From Effrenium voratum (taxonomy: Eukaryota; Sar; Dinophyceae; Suessiales; Symbiodiniaceae), in assembly GCA_963377175.1 (NCBI GenBank), contig CAUJNA010000580.1, forward strand, positions 700,736 to 764,735: a DNA stretch of 64,000 bases, in the 5' to 3' direction. Below are positions 1 through 9,877 of this stretch, piece by piece; within the stretch, counting starts at the first letter, position 1; the number at the start of each line of letters is the position of its first letter. Under the pieces are notes generated by a model that saw only the letters and a program-made list of their open reading frames with translations, ran no database searches and was not told where the DNA came from. The translations under genes and the position numbers were made by a program.

Positions 1-440
1 CGATAAACACCACATCATCTTTAGAGCAATGGCCTGCTGGTTGCAGGTATACACACCCACACATCTTCCTGGTCAAAGTGGGACTGTTGAAACTTCTGCA
101 TGTTGTTGGTGGGCTTCTGAGAGCACAAATAAATCATTGCAAAGTATTTCCTACATGGTCGACTAATCGAATTTCACTGTGTTGGATATGGTCTGGCCAT
201 ACATCTTCATAATATTATGCTTCCTCTCTTGGACAAAGCAGCTGGGTAACATGTTGTGGACAGAGAGGTGGGCTGCCATGTGGGTGCACCAATGAAACTT
301 TGTGGTCAGAATGGATATCGATTGTCAAACCCAGAAGGTTTTTGCGTAGCTGCTGGGGCAATATATGGTGCAGAACCTATGGGCATTGGCTGCAAGGACG
401 CGCCCTCACTGGCAGTGCATTTGAATGTTGTAGCCTTGGC
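1..440 (-). pseudogene. Inverted, degenerate fragment of the ORF3 transposase-like gene
   Basis: This stretch matches the reverse complement of the 3' half of ORF3 (about 13080-13690 in copy A). The match is at obvious but imperfect identity: for example the start corresponds to the segment coding CSKDDVVF, and 255-300 to the segment coding FHWCTHMAAHL. About 100 bp between these blocks is missing, and no long frame survives on the minus strand. It continues beyond the left edge of the window. It is a dead copy, older than the three tandem copies because it is far more diverged from them than they are from each other. Confidence 0.75.
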
Positions 441-727
441 ATTGGCTTGAAAAACGCATGCAAGAATCTAATCCCCAAAATGTGCTTTGTGGCAGCAAGC
501 CACATGGCTCCCACCATGAGGTCAAGCCACCTGCAGGCTAGCCACATGGCATGAAGTCAAGCCATCAGGCTAATAGCAATGCAGTCAAGCCGCCAAGCCA
601 CCAGGCTAATGGCATGGCAGTTGCCAATGTGAAACCTTGTACGGGTAGCCATTTGGGATCAGTGCGTGCCAGCCATCTCCTCCTTCCAAGCCATGGCCAA
701 GGGGCCAACCAAAGTGGCCAGCTGCCC
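441..727. repeat. Inverted homologue of the non-coding flank of the KAM gene
   Basis: The sequence corresponds to the reverse complement of about 15058-15290 in copy A, including the recognisable segment CCCAAAATGTGCTTT. It carries several AGCC...GGCT mini-hairpins. In the tandem copies this DNA lies upstream of the minus-strand KAM gene, and here it lies upstream of a plus-strand KAM-like frame, so the local order is kept but flipped. Confidence 0.6.
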
Positions 728-1033
728 ATGAAGGCCATGACGGCAGTGAAGGCCATGAAGCCCAAGAAGCCCATGCCAGTGAAGGCCATGAAGGCTCTGC
801 AGGCGATGAAGGCCATGAAGCCGGTGCAGGCCATGAAGGCCATGAACGCGATGAAGGTGAAGGCCATGAAGGCCATGAAGTCCATCAAGGCCATGAAGGC
901 CATGAAGGCCATGGAGACCATGCCCAGCTTGCCCAAGCAGGAGAAGCCCAAGCCACATTCCAAGGAAGGGTGCCCATCGTGGATTTTCTATCGCCACTAC
1001 CTCAACGAGACGTGGCCCAGCTGCACCATGTGA
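728..1033 (+). CDS. Lys-Ala-Met repeat protein, divergent and possibly truncated copy
   Basis: The frame codes about 101 residues: a KAM/MKAMK-rich basic N-terminal two-thirds, a short Pro/Lys linker, then the conserved tail WIFYRHYLNETWPSCTM. It is a diverged homologue of the 141-residue genes at 14626-15051, 22508-22933 and 32005-32430. In those genes the start is the ATG of MAKGPTK. Here the equivalent ATG at 693 hits a stop after 12 codons because one base is missing, so a start at the in-frame ATG at 728 is needed. The C-terminus stops just before the second CxxC half of the putative zinc ribbon. Either it is a decaying pseudogene or the tail is completed by splicing. The many Lys residues suggest nucleic-acid binding (inference). 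Confidence 0.45.
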   Translation: MKAMTAVKAMKPKKPMPVKAMKALQAMKAMKPVQAMKAMNAMKVKAMKAMKSIKAMKAMKAMETMPSLPKQEKPKPHSKEGCPSWIFYRHYLNETWPSCTM

Positions 1034-2163
1034 GTAGTACAACCCCAACTACCAATACACGTAGTTGGGGCCCAAAACCACAAGCCAGTGCTCTTTGGCC
1101 ATGGCCCATCCACTCCCAGTTGCAAAAGTACCATTGCCACCAGTCAAGCAGAGGCCCACCATTTACTGAATTGAGTGTGTGGGCCGGGCCAACTGTACAG
1201 CGGCCATGCCAAAGACTTGTACCATTTGCACACCCATATGATGCCAAGGCGAGAAAAACAAAGCAGCTGCGCAAAGGAGTGACATGCCATCATTCGTGTT
1301 TGTTTTGCCAAGCGTTCATGTCAGAACCATGTTTATCCAAGCCTCTGGCTAAATCATGACTTGACACTGCCAAGCCTTTGGCTACTCATGACTTAACACA
1401 GCCGACATGCATGATAGGCATGCATGACTTGGTCAAGCCTGTTTTGGCTACCCATGTTTTGCCTGGCCATATATGGCTACCCACGATGCAGCCCAGCATC
1501 AGCATTCCGCAGCCATTATAATTTCTTGACTGACCCATTTGGCCCCCAACGAATTGTTGAAGCCTTCGGCTACCATGACTTGACACAGCCTATATGCATT
1601 ACAGCCCATGAATTGGTCAAGCCTATTTTGGCTACCCATGCTATGCGTAGGGATAAATAGCTACCCACGCACGCATTGGTATTCCATAACCAGTATCATG
1701 TCTTGACTGACTCATTTGGTCCCCAATGAGTTGTTGAAGTTTTGGCTACCCATGCCTTGACACAGCCTACATGTATGACAGCCCATGACTTGGTCAAGCC
1801 TGTTTTGGCTACCCATGTTTTGCCTAGCCATGTGTGGCTGCCCACCCGTGCATTTGCATTCCACAACCATTATCATGTCTTGACTGCCCCATTTGGCCCC
1901 CAATGAGTTGTTGAAGCTTTGGCTACCCATGCAGGACTTCAGTGTGGAATTGGCTAAGCAAGCTGTTGGCTCATTGCCTAGTAACTGCTGCTGCGTTGCA
2001 AAACATATCACACGCCAAACTTTGACAGCGTTTTCAATCCAGGACCTACGCATTGAAACAAAGTAACTGTTTGGGATGTGAGCCAGCATGCAAGCACACC
2101 CTTTATGAAGAAACATGTGCACGCAATTGGTTGTACCTGACAGTGCTGCCATTCTGTGCCGCC
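1034..2163. other. Non-coding inverted repeat flank rich in AGCC...GGCT hairpins
   Basis: The region is homologous, inverted, to about 14160-14650 of copy A (for example GGCGAGAAAAACAAAGCAGC at 1248 on). It then becomes a run of imperfect tandem segments of 90-200 bp at about 1320-1960, each carrying GTCAAGCC...TTTTGGCTACCCATG-like hairpins. No convincing frame is present. It ends at the start of the next gene. Confidence 0.6.
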
Positions 2164-4380
2164 ATGGTGCTAAGTGCCAGCCTCAAGGACAAGATCCAGG
2201 CCATCATGGATGATACCCATCAGGGCTACCTGTTGAAATGGCAGTCCATCCATGAGATTTTGACCCAAGAAGGAGCATGCTGGACCCAAACAATTTTGCC
2301 AACTCTGATGCTGGTGCACCCATCCAATCGAGGAGGCACTGGCATCAACAGCGGGTCAATGCATGTGAAGGGTGCAGCCATAGTGAAATCTGGGGCTGAC
2401 CTGTCCCATTTGGGAGCCAGCTGTGCCTTTGAGATGGCAACCCATGCTGAGGCCCAACAGGCCCAACTGGATTTCAATGCAAAGCTGCACCAGGAGTCCC
2501 AGGGCATGATGGCCAAGCCGACAGGTGCAGAGCGGTTCCTATCTGTGAGCTCATCCCACACCAGCCAGTTCATCAAAGCAATTGTTGCTGGAGCTGTCAC
2601 TGACCAACCATCCCTCAAAGGACCAGATGGCCATTTGAACCCAGTGCTGCTCAGACAGGACAAGACTCTCCACACTATGGCCACAGTAGGCTGGACCTGG
2701 ACCATTATAGCAGCCCATGTGGAGGAAGCATTCCCCAGGCCACCATCACTCATTGAAAAGGCCAACAATTCCACCAACTGCACATTTGCCCACCAGAACG
2801 AGGTTGAGCTCATGGCCAGCTTGGTGGACCATGTATCCACAAGTGCTGAAGCATCCCATGACTTTGAAAGGTTGGCCGTTGACATGTGCCTTGGGGGCCA
2901 AGTTGCAACCTATGCAGCCATCGTTGGAAAGTTTGTCCACCTCTACTCAGGCCAGGTGATGAAATAAGCATGCATGTAAACATTTAGATGTTGAATCAGA
3001 GATAAGCATGATTAATGTAACATTGACAAAGTTTGTGCCTGTGACCAAGAGAACATTTGTGCAGGTGGACCAGGCGGGCCACTGGTGCAATTCTTGTCCC
3101 ACATTTCCAAAGAGTATGGAAACAGCCCAACATTGGGCCAAGAGTTCACCCAAGCCATCACTGAGACCATCCTCTCTAAGTCGAACCTGTGCACCATGCT
3201 GAGGGTTTCCATGGTTGCTGCCAACCTTTCCACGAACAGAGTGGTTGATGGTGTATCCAAGCTCATCACCAAGACAGATGTCGCCAGCCTCAAGGCTAAA
3301 AAGTTCCAGGAAAAGCTGCTCCAGGTGGAACAGTTTCTTGCAGAACTATGGGGGATGAGCCAAGAAAGTGAAGCCGCCAGAACCATCAGGTACAAGTCAT
3401 TTGGGAAAGCAGCCATCAGGACCATTTTGGCACTGCTAGCAAAAGAGAAGCTTGGGAGAGAACCAAACCACCAGTACAACCACCAACAAATAAGAGATGC
3501 CATGCTGAAGGACTTGCAACAACAGCCAAACTACATCCCAAGATCCAAGATCAATGATGAGCCCAAGGAGCCAGCCTCAAAGTCATGCGGCACATTGGTG
3601 AACCTGGACCAGTCCAAGGATGCAATGTTTGTGGCCAGCCAATCATTGGCCATACAGGTTGGCAGCGCCTACACCCACAAGGACTTTCCTGCCAAGGTAT
3701 GGGAACTTGTGGAATCCAACCAGGAAGGTGTCAAGCTTGCACACAAGCCTCTATTCCAGCCCCAGCAAACCATTGTTGTCAAAGCCCATGAAATTCAAGC
3801 ATCAATGAAAGCTTCCAAGGCCAAGTGCCCAAAGCTCTTGAACCAAGCGCTTGTGGAGAAGTTGCTTCCCACTGAATCACCCATGGTGAGCCAAGAACTG
3901 GCCAAATGCAAGATCTTCATCCAGTTGGTGGAGTGCTACAACAACCAGGACCTTGATGCCAATGACTTGTTTGTGCAGGAGCAGCCCCCGCAGGCATTGT
4001 ATGCATCCAAGGACCTCAAGAAGGGCTATGTCCAATTGATCCCATGTCCAGACAGAATAGGCTGCATTACCAACACCAAGCCATCAGGCACAAAGTATGG
4101 GGAGGTAAAATTCAATGGCCAGTCATGGTTTGTGCTCCCAGCCAAATCCTTCAAGGGCAATGGTGACCACTACACAGGCATGTTGAGCCCATACTGGACA
4201 TGTTGCCACAATGATGACAATGGCCAGCTGACAGAGAAATGGGTTACCCATGGTGAACTGCATGTGAAAGTGCTCATCAACCAGGACGCCATCACGAAGC
4301 ATGAATTGATTGCTTTGAAGCCACCTCCAAGGCCAGAAGACACAGATGTGCCCAGGAAGAAGAAAGCAAGGACACAGTAA
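2164..4380 (+). CDS. Two-exon gene of unknown function, about 700 residues
   Basis: Exon 1 (2164-2950) and exon 2 (3065-4380) are each long open frames with even, protein-like composition. They are out of phase unless a 114-bp GC-AG intron is removed, after which one frame of 701 codons including the stop runs through. The chosen start is the ATG of MVLSASLKDK; an upstream in-frame ATG exists at 2053, but the residues between look less protein-like. The product is mostly helical and charged, with no recognised catalytic motif. Its C-terminal part has a compact domain around WFVLPAKSFKG and WTCCHNDDNG, followed by a Pro-rich stretch and a basic tail ending RKKKARTQ that could be a nuclear localisation signal. 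I do not recognise the family. It lies between repeat-derived flanks, so it could belong to a mobile element as well as to the host. Confidence 0.7.
2951..3064 (+). other. Predicted GC-AG intron, 114 bp
   Basis: The junction reads ...TACTCAG|GCCAGG...TTTGTGCAG|GTGGACC. Removing it joins the two long frames in phase (1+2 bases of a Gly codon). The neighbouring GT at 2956 would put the exons out of frame. GC donors and an AG acceptor followed by G are known features of dinoflagellate introns. There is no RNA evidence in hand. Confidence 0.6.
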
Positions 4381-4825
4381 TGCAACCTGCATGCAAAGGT
4401 TGCAACATTTTCTGATTGCATTGTGAACCCCAAGCTGGTATTACAAACCTGGCTAGTCCATAATGTTTATTTACTGATCAGCCAAGCCTGCACGGCTACA
4501 CAATTTAGCATTCTGTGCCCAGGTGGACCAGCGACAAGTCCATGGATAAGGCCAAATACACGTACGATGAGGAAAACAACAGTGCCTAAAGCTGCTTTGC
4601 ACTTAGTCAGCATTGCATGGTTGCATGGTTGCTGCTTTGCAAGGTTGCACTTTGTCAGCTTGCATACGCACAATCAAAGACTTGTCTCATGAGAGCTGGT
4701 GTTGTGAACTTGGGTACTCCAGGCCCTGGTGGCTACCACATGCGTGATGAGCAAACATTGAATAGGATGCATTCATCACTTGGCTCAGCTACCACTAGTT
4801 TGAGTTTCCATAGTTGGTATAGAGC
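4381..4825. other. Intergenic DNA with scattered mini-hairpins
   Basis: No supported frame. The region holds AAGCC...GGCTACA hairpins (around 4485) and short GCATGGTTGCATGGTTGC-type repeats near 4610-4640. It separates two plus-strand genes and presumably includes UTRs. Confidence 0.5.
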
Positions 4826-5254
4826 ATGCCAAAGAAGGCCATTTACAAAAAGCCTGCTGCAAAGTCAGCTGGTGCCAAACACGCGGTGAAGAAGCCAGCC
4901 ATGCAAAGGGAAGATGCCAAGCCCATTAAGAAGCCATCAATGAAGCCTGATGGAATTCGTGACCCTGTGATCCATCCTTGTGGCCCAACAGAACACCTAC
5001 CAGCTCATCAAGGAGAAGGACCACTTCCAGATGAGCCTTTCCCAGGCTGTGTGCCAGACAGCTCATTTATGGAGGACTACAATCCATCAGACGAGGCTGC
5101 AGCCATTGCACCACTAGGGTGGTTTTTGGAATGGGACTTTTTGACCGAAGAGCAAAAAAATGGCTATTGGACCACCCAGAGCATCCATCCAATGGAGATG
5201 CCAAAGTATCCAATGTATAGTCTAGATGGCCAGGCTAGATGTGGTGGAAGCTGA
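4826..5254 (+). CDS. Basic-tailed protein of unknown function, probable first exon
   Basis: The frame codes 142 residues and starts at a clear ATG. Residues 1-48 are Lys/Ala/Pro-rich (MPKKAIYKKPAAKSAGAKH, then KKPAMQ and KKPSMK), resembling a histone-H1-like or DNA-binding tail. Residues 50-140 are acidic to neutral, with a Trp-rich patch around GWFLEWDFLTEEQKNGYW. The frame ends just after a possible splice donor: GC at 5234 or GT at 5244. The GT at 5244 joined to the acceptor at 5503 would continue in frame into the next listed CDS. It may therefore be the first exon of a gene of roughly 330 residues. The family is not recognised. Confidence 0.5.
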   Translation: MPKKAIYKKPAAKSAGAKHAVKKPAMQREDAKPIKKPSMKPDGIRDPVIHPCGPTEHLPAHQGEGPLPDEPFPGCVPDSSFMEDYNPSDEAAAIAPLGWFLEWDFLTEEQKNGYWTTQSIHPMEMPKYPMYSLDGQARCGGS

Positions 5255-5538
5255 AGAAAAATCAGTGTGCTACAAGTGATTGTATTTCTATAGGCAATGG
5301 CACCACTGGTTGTGCAGCGTCTCATGCATGAGCCCGTGCTTGTGCCATGTAGTTTCAGCCAGGTGGCTACTACTCTGTCCGCAACACATATGTTCATGCA
5401 GTGTGTGTTCCATGTAGCACATGCATATGAACCTATGCATTGCAAGTCAAGCCCACAGGCTACAATGGTTGCCTTGGCATGCCCAGGCATCCATACATGA
5501 CAGGCTTTGCACCAACACCCCGGCAGCCATCTCTGATC

Positions 5539-6063
5539 ATGGATATCCAAATTCGAAAGTCGGTGGAAATATATGCTGACTACAAATGGATTGCAATTCC
5601 AGAGTTCTTGGTCCAAGAGCACCAAGGAGAATCATACATCAAGATGAGGGCAACCAGCCAGCCCATTATTAAACTGGTGGCAGGCTCCAGGATTTCCAAG
5701 AATGCATCCATGAGTTCGTGCGCTGAGCTCACAGAGCTAATTAGCAAAAGAAATGATGCTGCCAAACAATCCAGACAGGCACCTGACCCAGGCCAGGCAA
5801 TGTTCAGGAGTGAAGACTCACAGGAGGCTAGTGCCTCAACCAGTACAAAGCATGTGCCACAAGGCATATATTGTGTCCAGATTGATGTCAATGGCACACA
5901 AGTCAGAACCTTGGTCCAGGGCCAAAGGCCCAGTAAGGCTGACCTAACAGTGCCCATGGAGCCAACTCAGCTGGCAGCTGTCATACAATTTTTGAGGCCA
6001 GGTGTTCAAGGGTGTACAGATACACCCAAAAGAACATACAAAAGGAAAGCTGACCAATTATGA
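5539..6063 (+). CDS. Unknown protein, possible second exon of the preceding gene
   Basis: An open frame from the ATG of MDIQIRKSVEIYADYKW codes 174 residues and ends in a basic tail (KRTYKRKADQL). The frame is open further upstream to an ATG at 5479 and to an acceptor-like CAG at 5501-5503. The N-terminal part is alternately charged and hydrophobic (IAIPEFLVQEHQGESYIKM), and the middle is Ser/Gln-rich and probably disordered. The gap of 285 bp to the previous frame and the AG acceptor argue for a spliced gene, but the exact junction is uncertain. No known domain is recognised. Confidence 0.5.
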   Translation: MDIQIRKSVEIYADYKWIAIPEFLVQEHQGESYIKMRATSQPIIKLVAGSRISKNASMSSCAELTELISKRNDAAKQSRQAPDPGQAMFRSEDSQEASASTSTKHVPQGIYCVQIDVNGTQVRTLVQGQRPSKADLTVPMEPTQLAAVIQFLRPGVQGCTDTPKRTYKRKADQL

Positions 6064-6545
6064 TATGTTGGGTGTGAGACAAAAAAGCTGATTGCAGTAC
6101 ATATAAGCATGCGGACTACCTGATTCATTGATGTCAGGCCTACTGGCTACACATACCAGGCCTATTGGCTACACATGGCACTGTCACAGAATGTGTGGCC
6201 ACACATGCAACCACAAAGGTACGACAGTCAGTTTATGGAAACATCATAAAACTGTGATGCAGCTTGCTTGCATGAGATGTGACATGGCTGTGTGTTTATT
6301 TGGATTGACCAGCAGCCATTGCAGCTACACACAGCAACTGTATAGGTCAGTCTCATGCCAGGCCAGAGGGCCAGAGTTGAGTCATGGTACTCCAAGGGGA
6401 CCACAACACTGTGGTATGTCCAGACCGAGTCCAATGGATGGGAAACATGGAACCTTGTATGATTGTACATATCATTCCCAAAGGTCATTTGCACCTTACA
6501 CATTTAAGTGTGGTGTGTGTGTGTGCGTGTGTGTGTGTATCCTAA
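6064..6545. other. Non-coding DNA with GGCTACACA hairpins and a short TG microsatellite
   Basis: Short units such as CAGGCCTACTGGCTACACA repeat at 6134-6185. A TG/CG microsatellite of about 30 bp lies at 6509-6539. It resembles a miniature of the large SSR blocks that end each tandem unit further on. No credible frame. Confidence 0.5.
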
Positions 6546-6731
6546 AAAACATTGGCCTTACCGAGGAAGCCATTGTGGCGCCACATCATCGATGTGAACC
6601 AACACGAGCTGATTGCCAACAGTACCATCTACAAAGCTATCGCGATGCAGTACACATTGTCTGGTGCCACAATGCCCACCAATGTGAGTGAGCTTGTGTC
6701 TGGCCATGCAGACAAAGCCAGATATGACTGA
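6546..6731 (+). CDS. Orphan terminal exon (C-terminal fragment)
   Basis: A frame of 61 codons with no ATG at its head reads LPRKPLWRHIIDVNQHELIA, continues through an Ala/Met-rich helix, and ends NVSELVSGHADKARYD before a stop. Composition and codon use are protein-like, unlike the flanks. A TG microsatellite and acceptor-like sequence precede it, so it is most likely the last exon of a gene whose upstream part is missing or lies in another exon. The function is unknown. Confidence 0.35.
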   Translation, partial: KTLALPRKPLWRHIIDVNQHELIANSTIYKAIAMQYTLSGATMPTNVSELVSGHADKARYD

Positions 6732-7056
6732 GTCCACAAAAGTAGCTCTGTGCAGCTTGCAACAAATATAATGTTACCCGGGCCCAGCATAGTCCCTCCA
6801 TTTTGTTGTTTGAATGATCATGAGCTAAACTGCCAAGCCTTTAGGCTACATCAGGAAGCACCATGATTGATGAATCATTTTAAGCATAGGTAGTGCGCTG
6901 TGAATTGTCAAGCCTGTGTGGCTACAACGTTCCAGCATCACATCAGGCCATATGGCTACATCGTGTAGTCAATCATGTTGATCAGATGCAGTTGGGTTGG
7001 ATCATATGATTGCTTGTATGATGCATAATGAATGTTGGATTGGCTCAAATTGCAAT
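6732..7056. other. Non-coding lead-in to tandem unit A
   Basis: The stretch contains several AAGCC...GGCTAC hairpins (6833, 6908, 6945). No frame. The boundary with unit A is set where homology with the starts of units B and C begins (GGGTGCCACCAATGGCACC). Confidence 0.5.
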
Positions 7057-7224
7057 GGGTGCCACCAATGGCACCAACACATTTCACTTGCAGTAAACTA
7101 TGCCGATCAGGTGTTACATAGCTCAATCATGGCGTGATAATCAAGTGGGTCCATACAAATCAATGTGGGGTATTGTCAATACAATTCAATACCATGTGAT
7201 CACCATCAAATATTTCATAACATT

Positions 7225-7482
7225 GTATATTCAGAATCTGAACCTAATTCATGTCTAAACAAAGTCTAGGTTCAGATTCTGAACCTAATTCAAGTAACCA
7301 TGTAGTTTAGGTTCAGATTCTGAACCTAATTCAAGTAACCATACAGTTTAGGTTCAGATTCTGAACCTAACTCACAGTCCAGATTCAGATTCTGAACCTA
7401 ACATAGTATCTACCATAGAATAGATTCAGATTCTGAACCTAAAATTGATTGTGGTTTATAGTATGTTCAGATTCTGCAACCA
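7225..7482. promoter_or_regulatory. Array of seven palindromes with 41-bp spacing (copy A)
   Basis: Each site is a palindrome with core GGTTCAGATTCTGAACC, and the best copies extend to TTA...TAA. The TTCAG positions are 7230, 7271, 7312, 7353, 7384, 7425 and 7466, so the steps are 41, 41, 41, 31, 41 and 41 bp. The single short step is exactly 10 bp less, which keeps all sites on one face of the helix. The array ends about 190 bp upstream of ORF1. That arrangement suggests a protein-binding array such as an operator or transposase site (inference). Confidence 0.55.
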
Positions 7483-7667
7483 AAATTATTTATATAATGG
7501 ATTAGGTTCATAATATGAATATGCTATTGTTTCCACAGTGCCCATGTCTTGAATGTGTAGTCCAATTACATTTATTTCATGCACCTAGTGATACACCACA
7601 CACCCACCCACAAGTATGCACCATAGTGTAGTGAATACATGCAATATTCCACCAGGACTCGCCAGCC

Positions 7668-8748
7668 ATGAAGCGCGCTATGGAACCAACCGATCCATCT
7701 GCCAAGAAGAGCAAACCAGATCCATTGGCATACGCCAGACAACAGTTCGAGCTCTACCTGACCATGGCAAGCCAATGGAAAACCCAACTGGATGCCATGG
7801 AAGATGATGATCCTCCAATACCAAACACCCCTGGCTCAGCCAGCGCTGTTCCACCGTGAAGTCGCCAACAAGCCCAGCAGACGCTCTAGGCCAAGAAGAT
7901 CGGGCCACGCCAGGCGACAAGCAGTGTGCAACCTCAGCATCCATGATCAATCCAAAGGAAGAGATCGATGATGCCTCACCCACACCACCACTCACACCAT
8001 CGCCAATCAGTGTGAATACCACCACAAAGCCAGCACCGGCTGGCATACCATCACCAAGAACACCAACTGTCAAAACAGAAGCTGAAATGGCAGATCCAGT
8101 GCCAGCTCCAGTGCCAATGCCAGCACAACCCATACCACCTTGGGTCAAGCAACCGCCACAACCACCACCACCACCCAGCTTTCCAAAGCCTCCATCAGCT
8201 CCACCACGATCAGCTCCACCACCATCAACAAGAGTACACCCACCGCCACATCATAGTATGGCTCCAAAGACGCCTCCTAAACATGAACCTCCACCACCAG
8301 CTGGAGATGGACTGACTACAAAGCCTCCGATGCATCAGCCACCACCCCCACCACAGCCACCCACCGAGGAATCCAATATTGAAGACCGGCTGGATGGCCA
8401 AAATGATTGCCAGGTGGGATGCCCAGGATTGGGCAGCCATCCAGACCTATCTCAGCCGGTATTTGGGCTGCAGCTTAGTATGCTTCTTTGTGGCTGTTAT
8501 ATTCCATTACTCAACATTGGGCAACTTGCCCATACATGTTAATCATTGTAGTTATGTCAGCTAGAATTTGTGTTGTTTCTGTAGTGTCCACGGCTATGTT
8601 TGAAACCAGTTGCTTGCAGTATGCTTTTTGCTCTGACATCCTGAGGTGGCGAACCAACTATGAGCTGGCCCCACTGCTTGAGAGCCACCTGGAGGTGCTG
8701 AGGACCACTGGCCATGATGACAGGTACGCATTTGCAGGTGTACCATAG
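7668..8748 (+). pseudogene. ORF1, proline-rich protein, frameshifted copy A
   Basis: It starts MKRAMEPTDPSAKKSKPD as in the other copies. Relative to copy C it has lost one G at about 7856, giving a stop at 7859, and 8 bp at about 8362; the two losses together restore the frame. A 9-bp in-frame loss follows at about 8405. About 168 codons in the middle are therefore out of frame from the start codon. The downstream exon-like segment (to 8748, ending DDRYAFAGVP) is intact. As it stands this copy cannot make the full protein. Confidence 0.65.
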
Positions 8749-9014
8749 CCAGTTCAAAGTGGCCACAGTGCCACAATACATGCAGGAATGCTCTCGAGCC
8801 AAAACATGTATTTACTGCAGCTGTAATACACAAATTTGGCCACCCTATGAAGTTACAATGGTTTGATTGTTTATACAAGCCAAGCCAGGCCATCAGGCTA
8901 CATTCGTTTGCAGTGTCATGCACCACACATGATTAAGCTGAGGACAACCTGAGTCATCATATATGTGTTCTGAACTTGTTGTGTCAAGTCATCAGGCTAC
9001 ACTGCATTACATTA

Positions 9015-9660
9015 CATGTCGTGTCAAGCCATTTGGCTACAACCAGGTTTGTCTAGCCGTCAGTCTACAATCATGTGTTTGGCCTGTGGGCTACATTGCA
9101 AACTAATTGCATGATCAAAATTTATTCATGTCAAGCCATTTGGCTACAACCATGTTAGGTTTGCCATGAGGCTACAATCATGTGGGTTTATCATGCGGGC
9201 TACAATGCAAACTAATTGCATGATCAAGTCATGTCAAGCCATTTGGCCACAACCATGTTAGTTTAGCCATCAGGTTGCAATCATGTGTGTTTAGCCTGCG
9301 GGCTACATTGCAAGCTGGTTGCATGATCAAAAGCAAGTCATGTCAAGCCATCTGGCTACAGCCATGTTAGTTTAGCATCAGGCTACAAACATGTGTGTTT
9401 AGCCTGTGGGCTACAGTGCAAACTAGTTGCATGATCAAAATCAATTCTTGTCAAGCCATTTGGCTACAAACCGTGTTAGGTTAGCCATCAGGCTACAATC
9501 ATGCGGGTTTAGCCTGTGGGCTGCAGTACAAGCTGTTTGTGTGATCAACGGCAAGTCATGTCAAGCCATTTGGCTTCAACCATGTTAGCTTCGCCATCAG
9601 GCTGCAATCATGTGGGTTTTGCATGGGGGCTACAGTGCAAACTGTTTGCTTGATCAAAAG
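9015..9660. repeat. 108-bp satellite made of mini-hairpins (copy A)
   Basis: About six units, with TCAAGCC anchors at 9023, 9131, 9234, 9343, 9451 and 9561 (steps of 103-110 bp). Each unit holds three hairpins of the type AAGCCATTTGGCTAC, TAGCCATCAGGCTAC and TAGCCTGTGGGCTAC, then a GCATGATCAAAA spacer. Non-coding. Confidence 0.8.
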
Positions 9661-9796
9661 CAAGTCAGTCTCTACATTGCTGGGCTTTGAGGGCTTACAC
9701 ATTGGTTATGACTACATTTCTGGCCAGCTACGTATTTGTATTGACAACACCAATGTGGAAACACACCACCTGCTCGTTTGCATTGGCTGCTTGTAG
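9661..9796 (+). CDS. Short exon-like frame upstream of ORF2 (copy A)
   Basis: About 44 codons read LLGFEGLHIGYDYISGQLRI and then CIDNTNVETHHLLVCIGCL before a stop. The frame has no ATG and stays open in all three copies (to 19408 in B and 27193 in C) despite substitutions. That hints at a conserved small exon or a uORF rather than random sequence. Function unknown. Confidence 0.25.
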
Positions 9797-9877
9797 TGCA
9801 TTTAACATTCATGTCTCCAAGTGTGGCCCAGGCAGGACTCCAACCTGTAGTGCGCATTCCTAGCCGAATCATCAGCC

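Noticed and set aside
2226..2885. 219-codon minus-strand frame
   Set aside because: Antisense shadow of exon 1 of the two-exon gene, which is longer and joins in frame to a second exon.
7225..7482. CRISPR-like look of palindromic repeats with about 18-bp spacers
   Set aside because: Spacers are similar to each other, the genome is eukaryotic, and no cas genes are present; spacing suggests a binding-site array.
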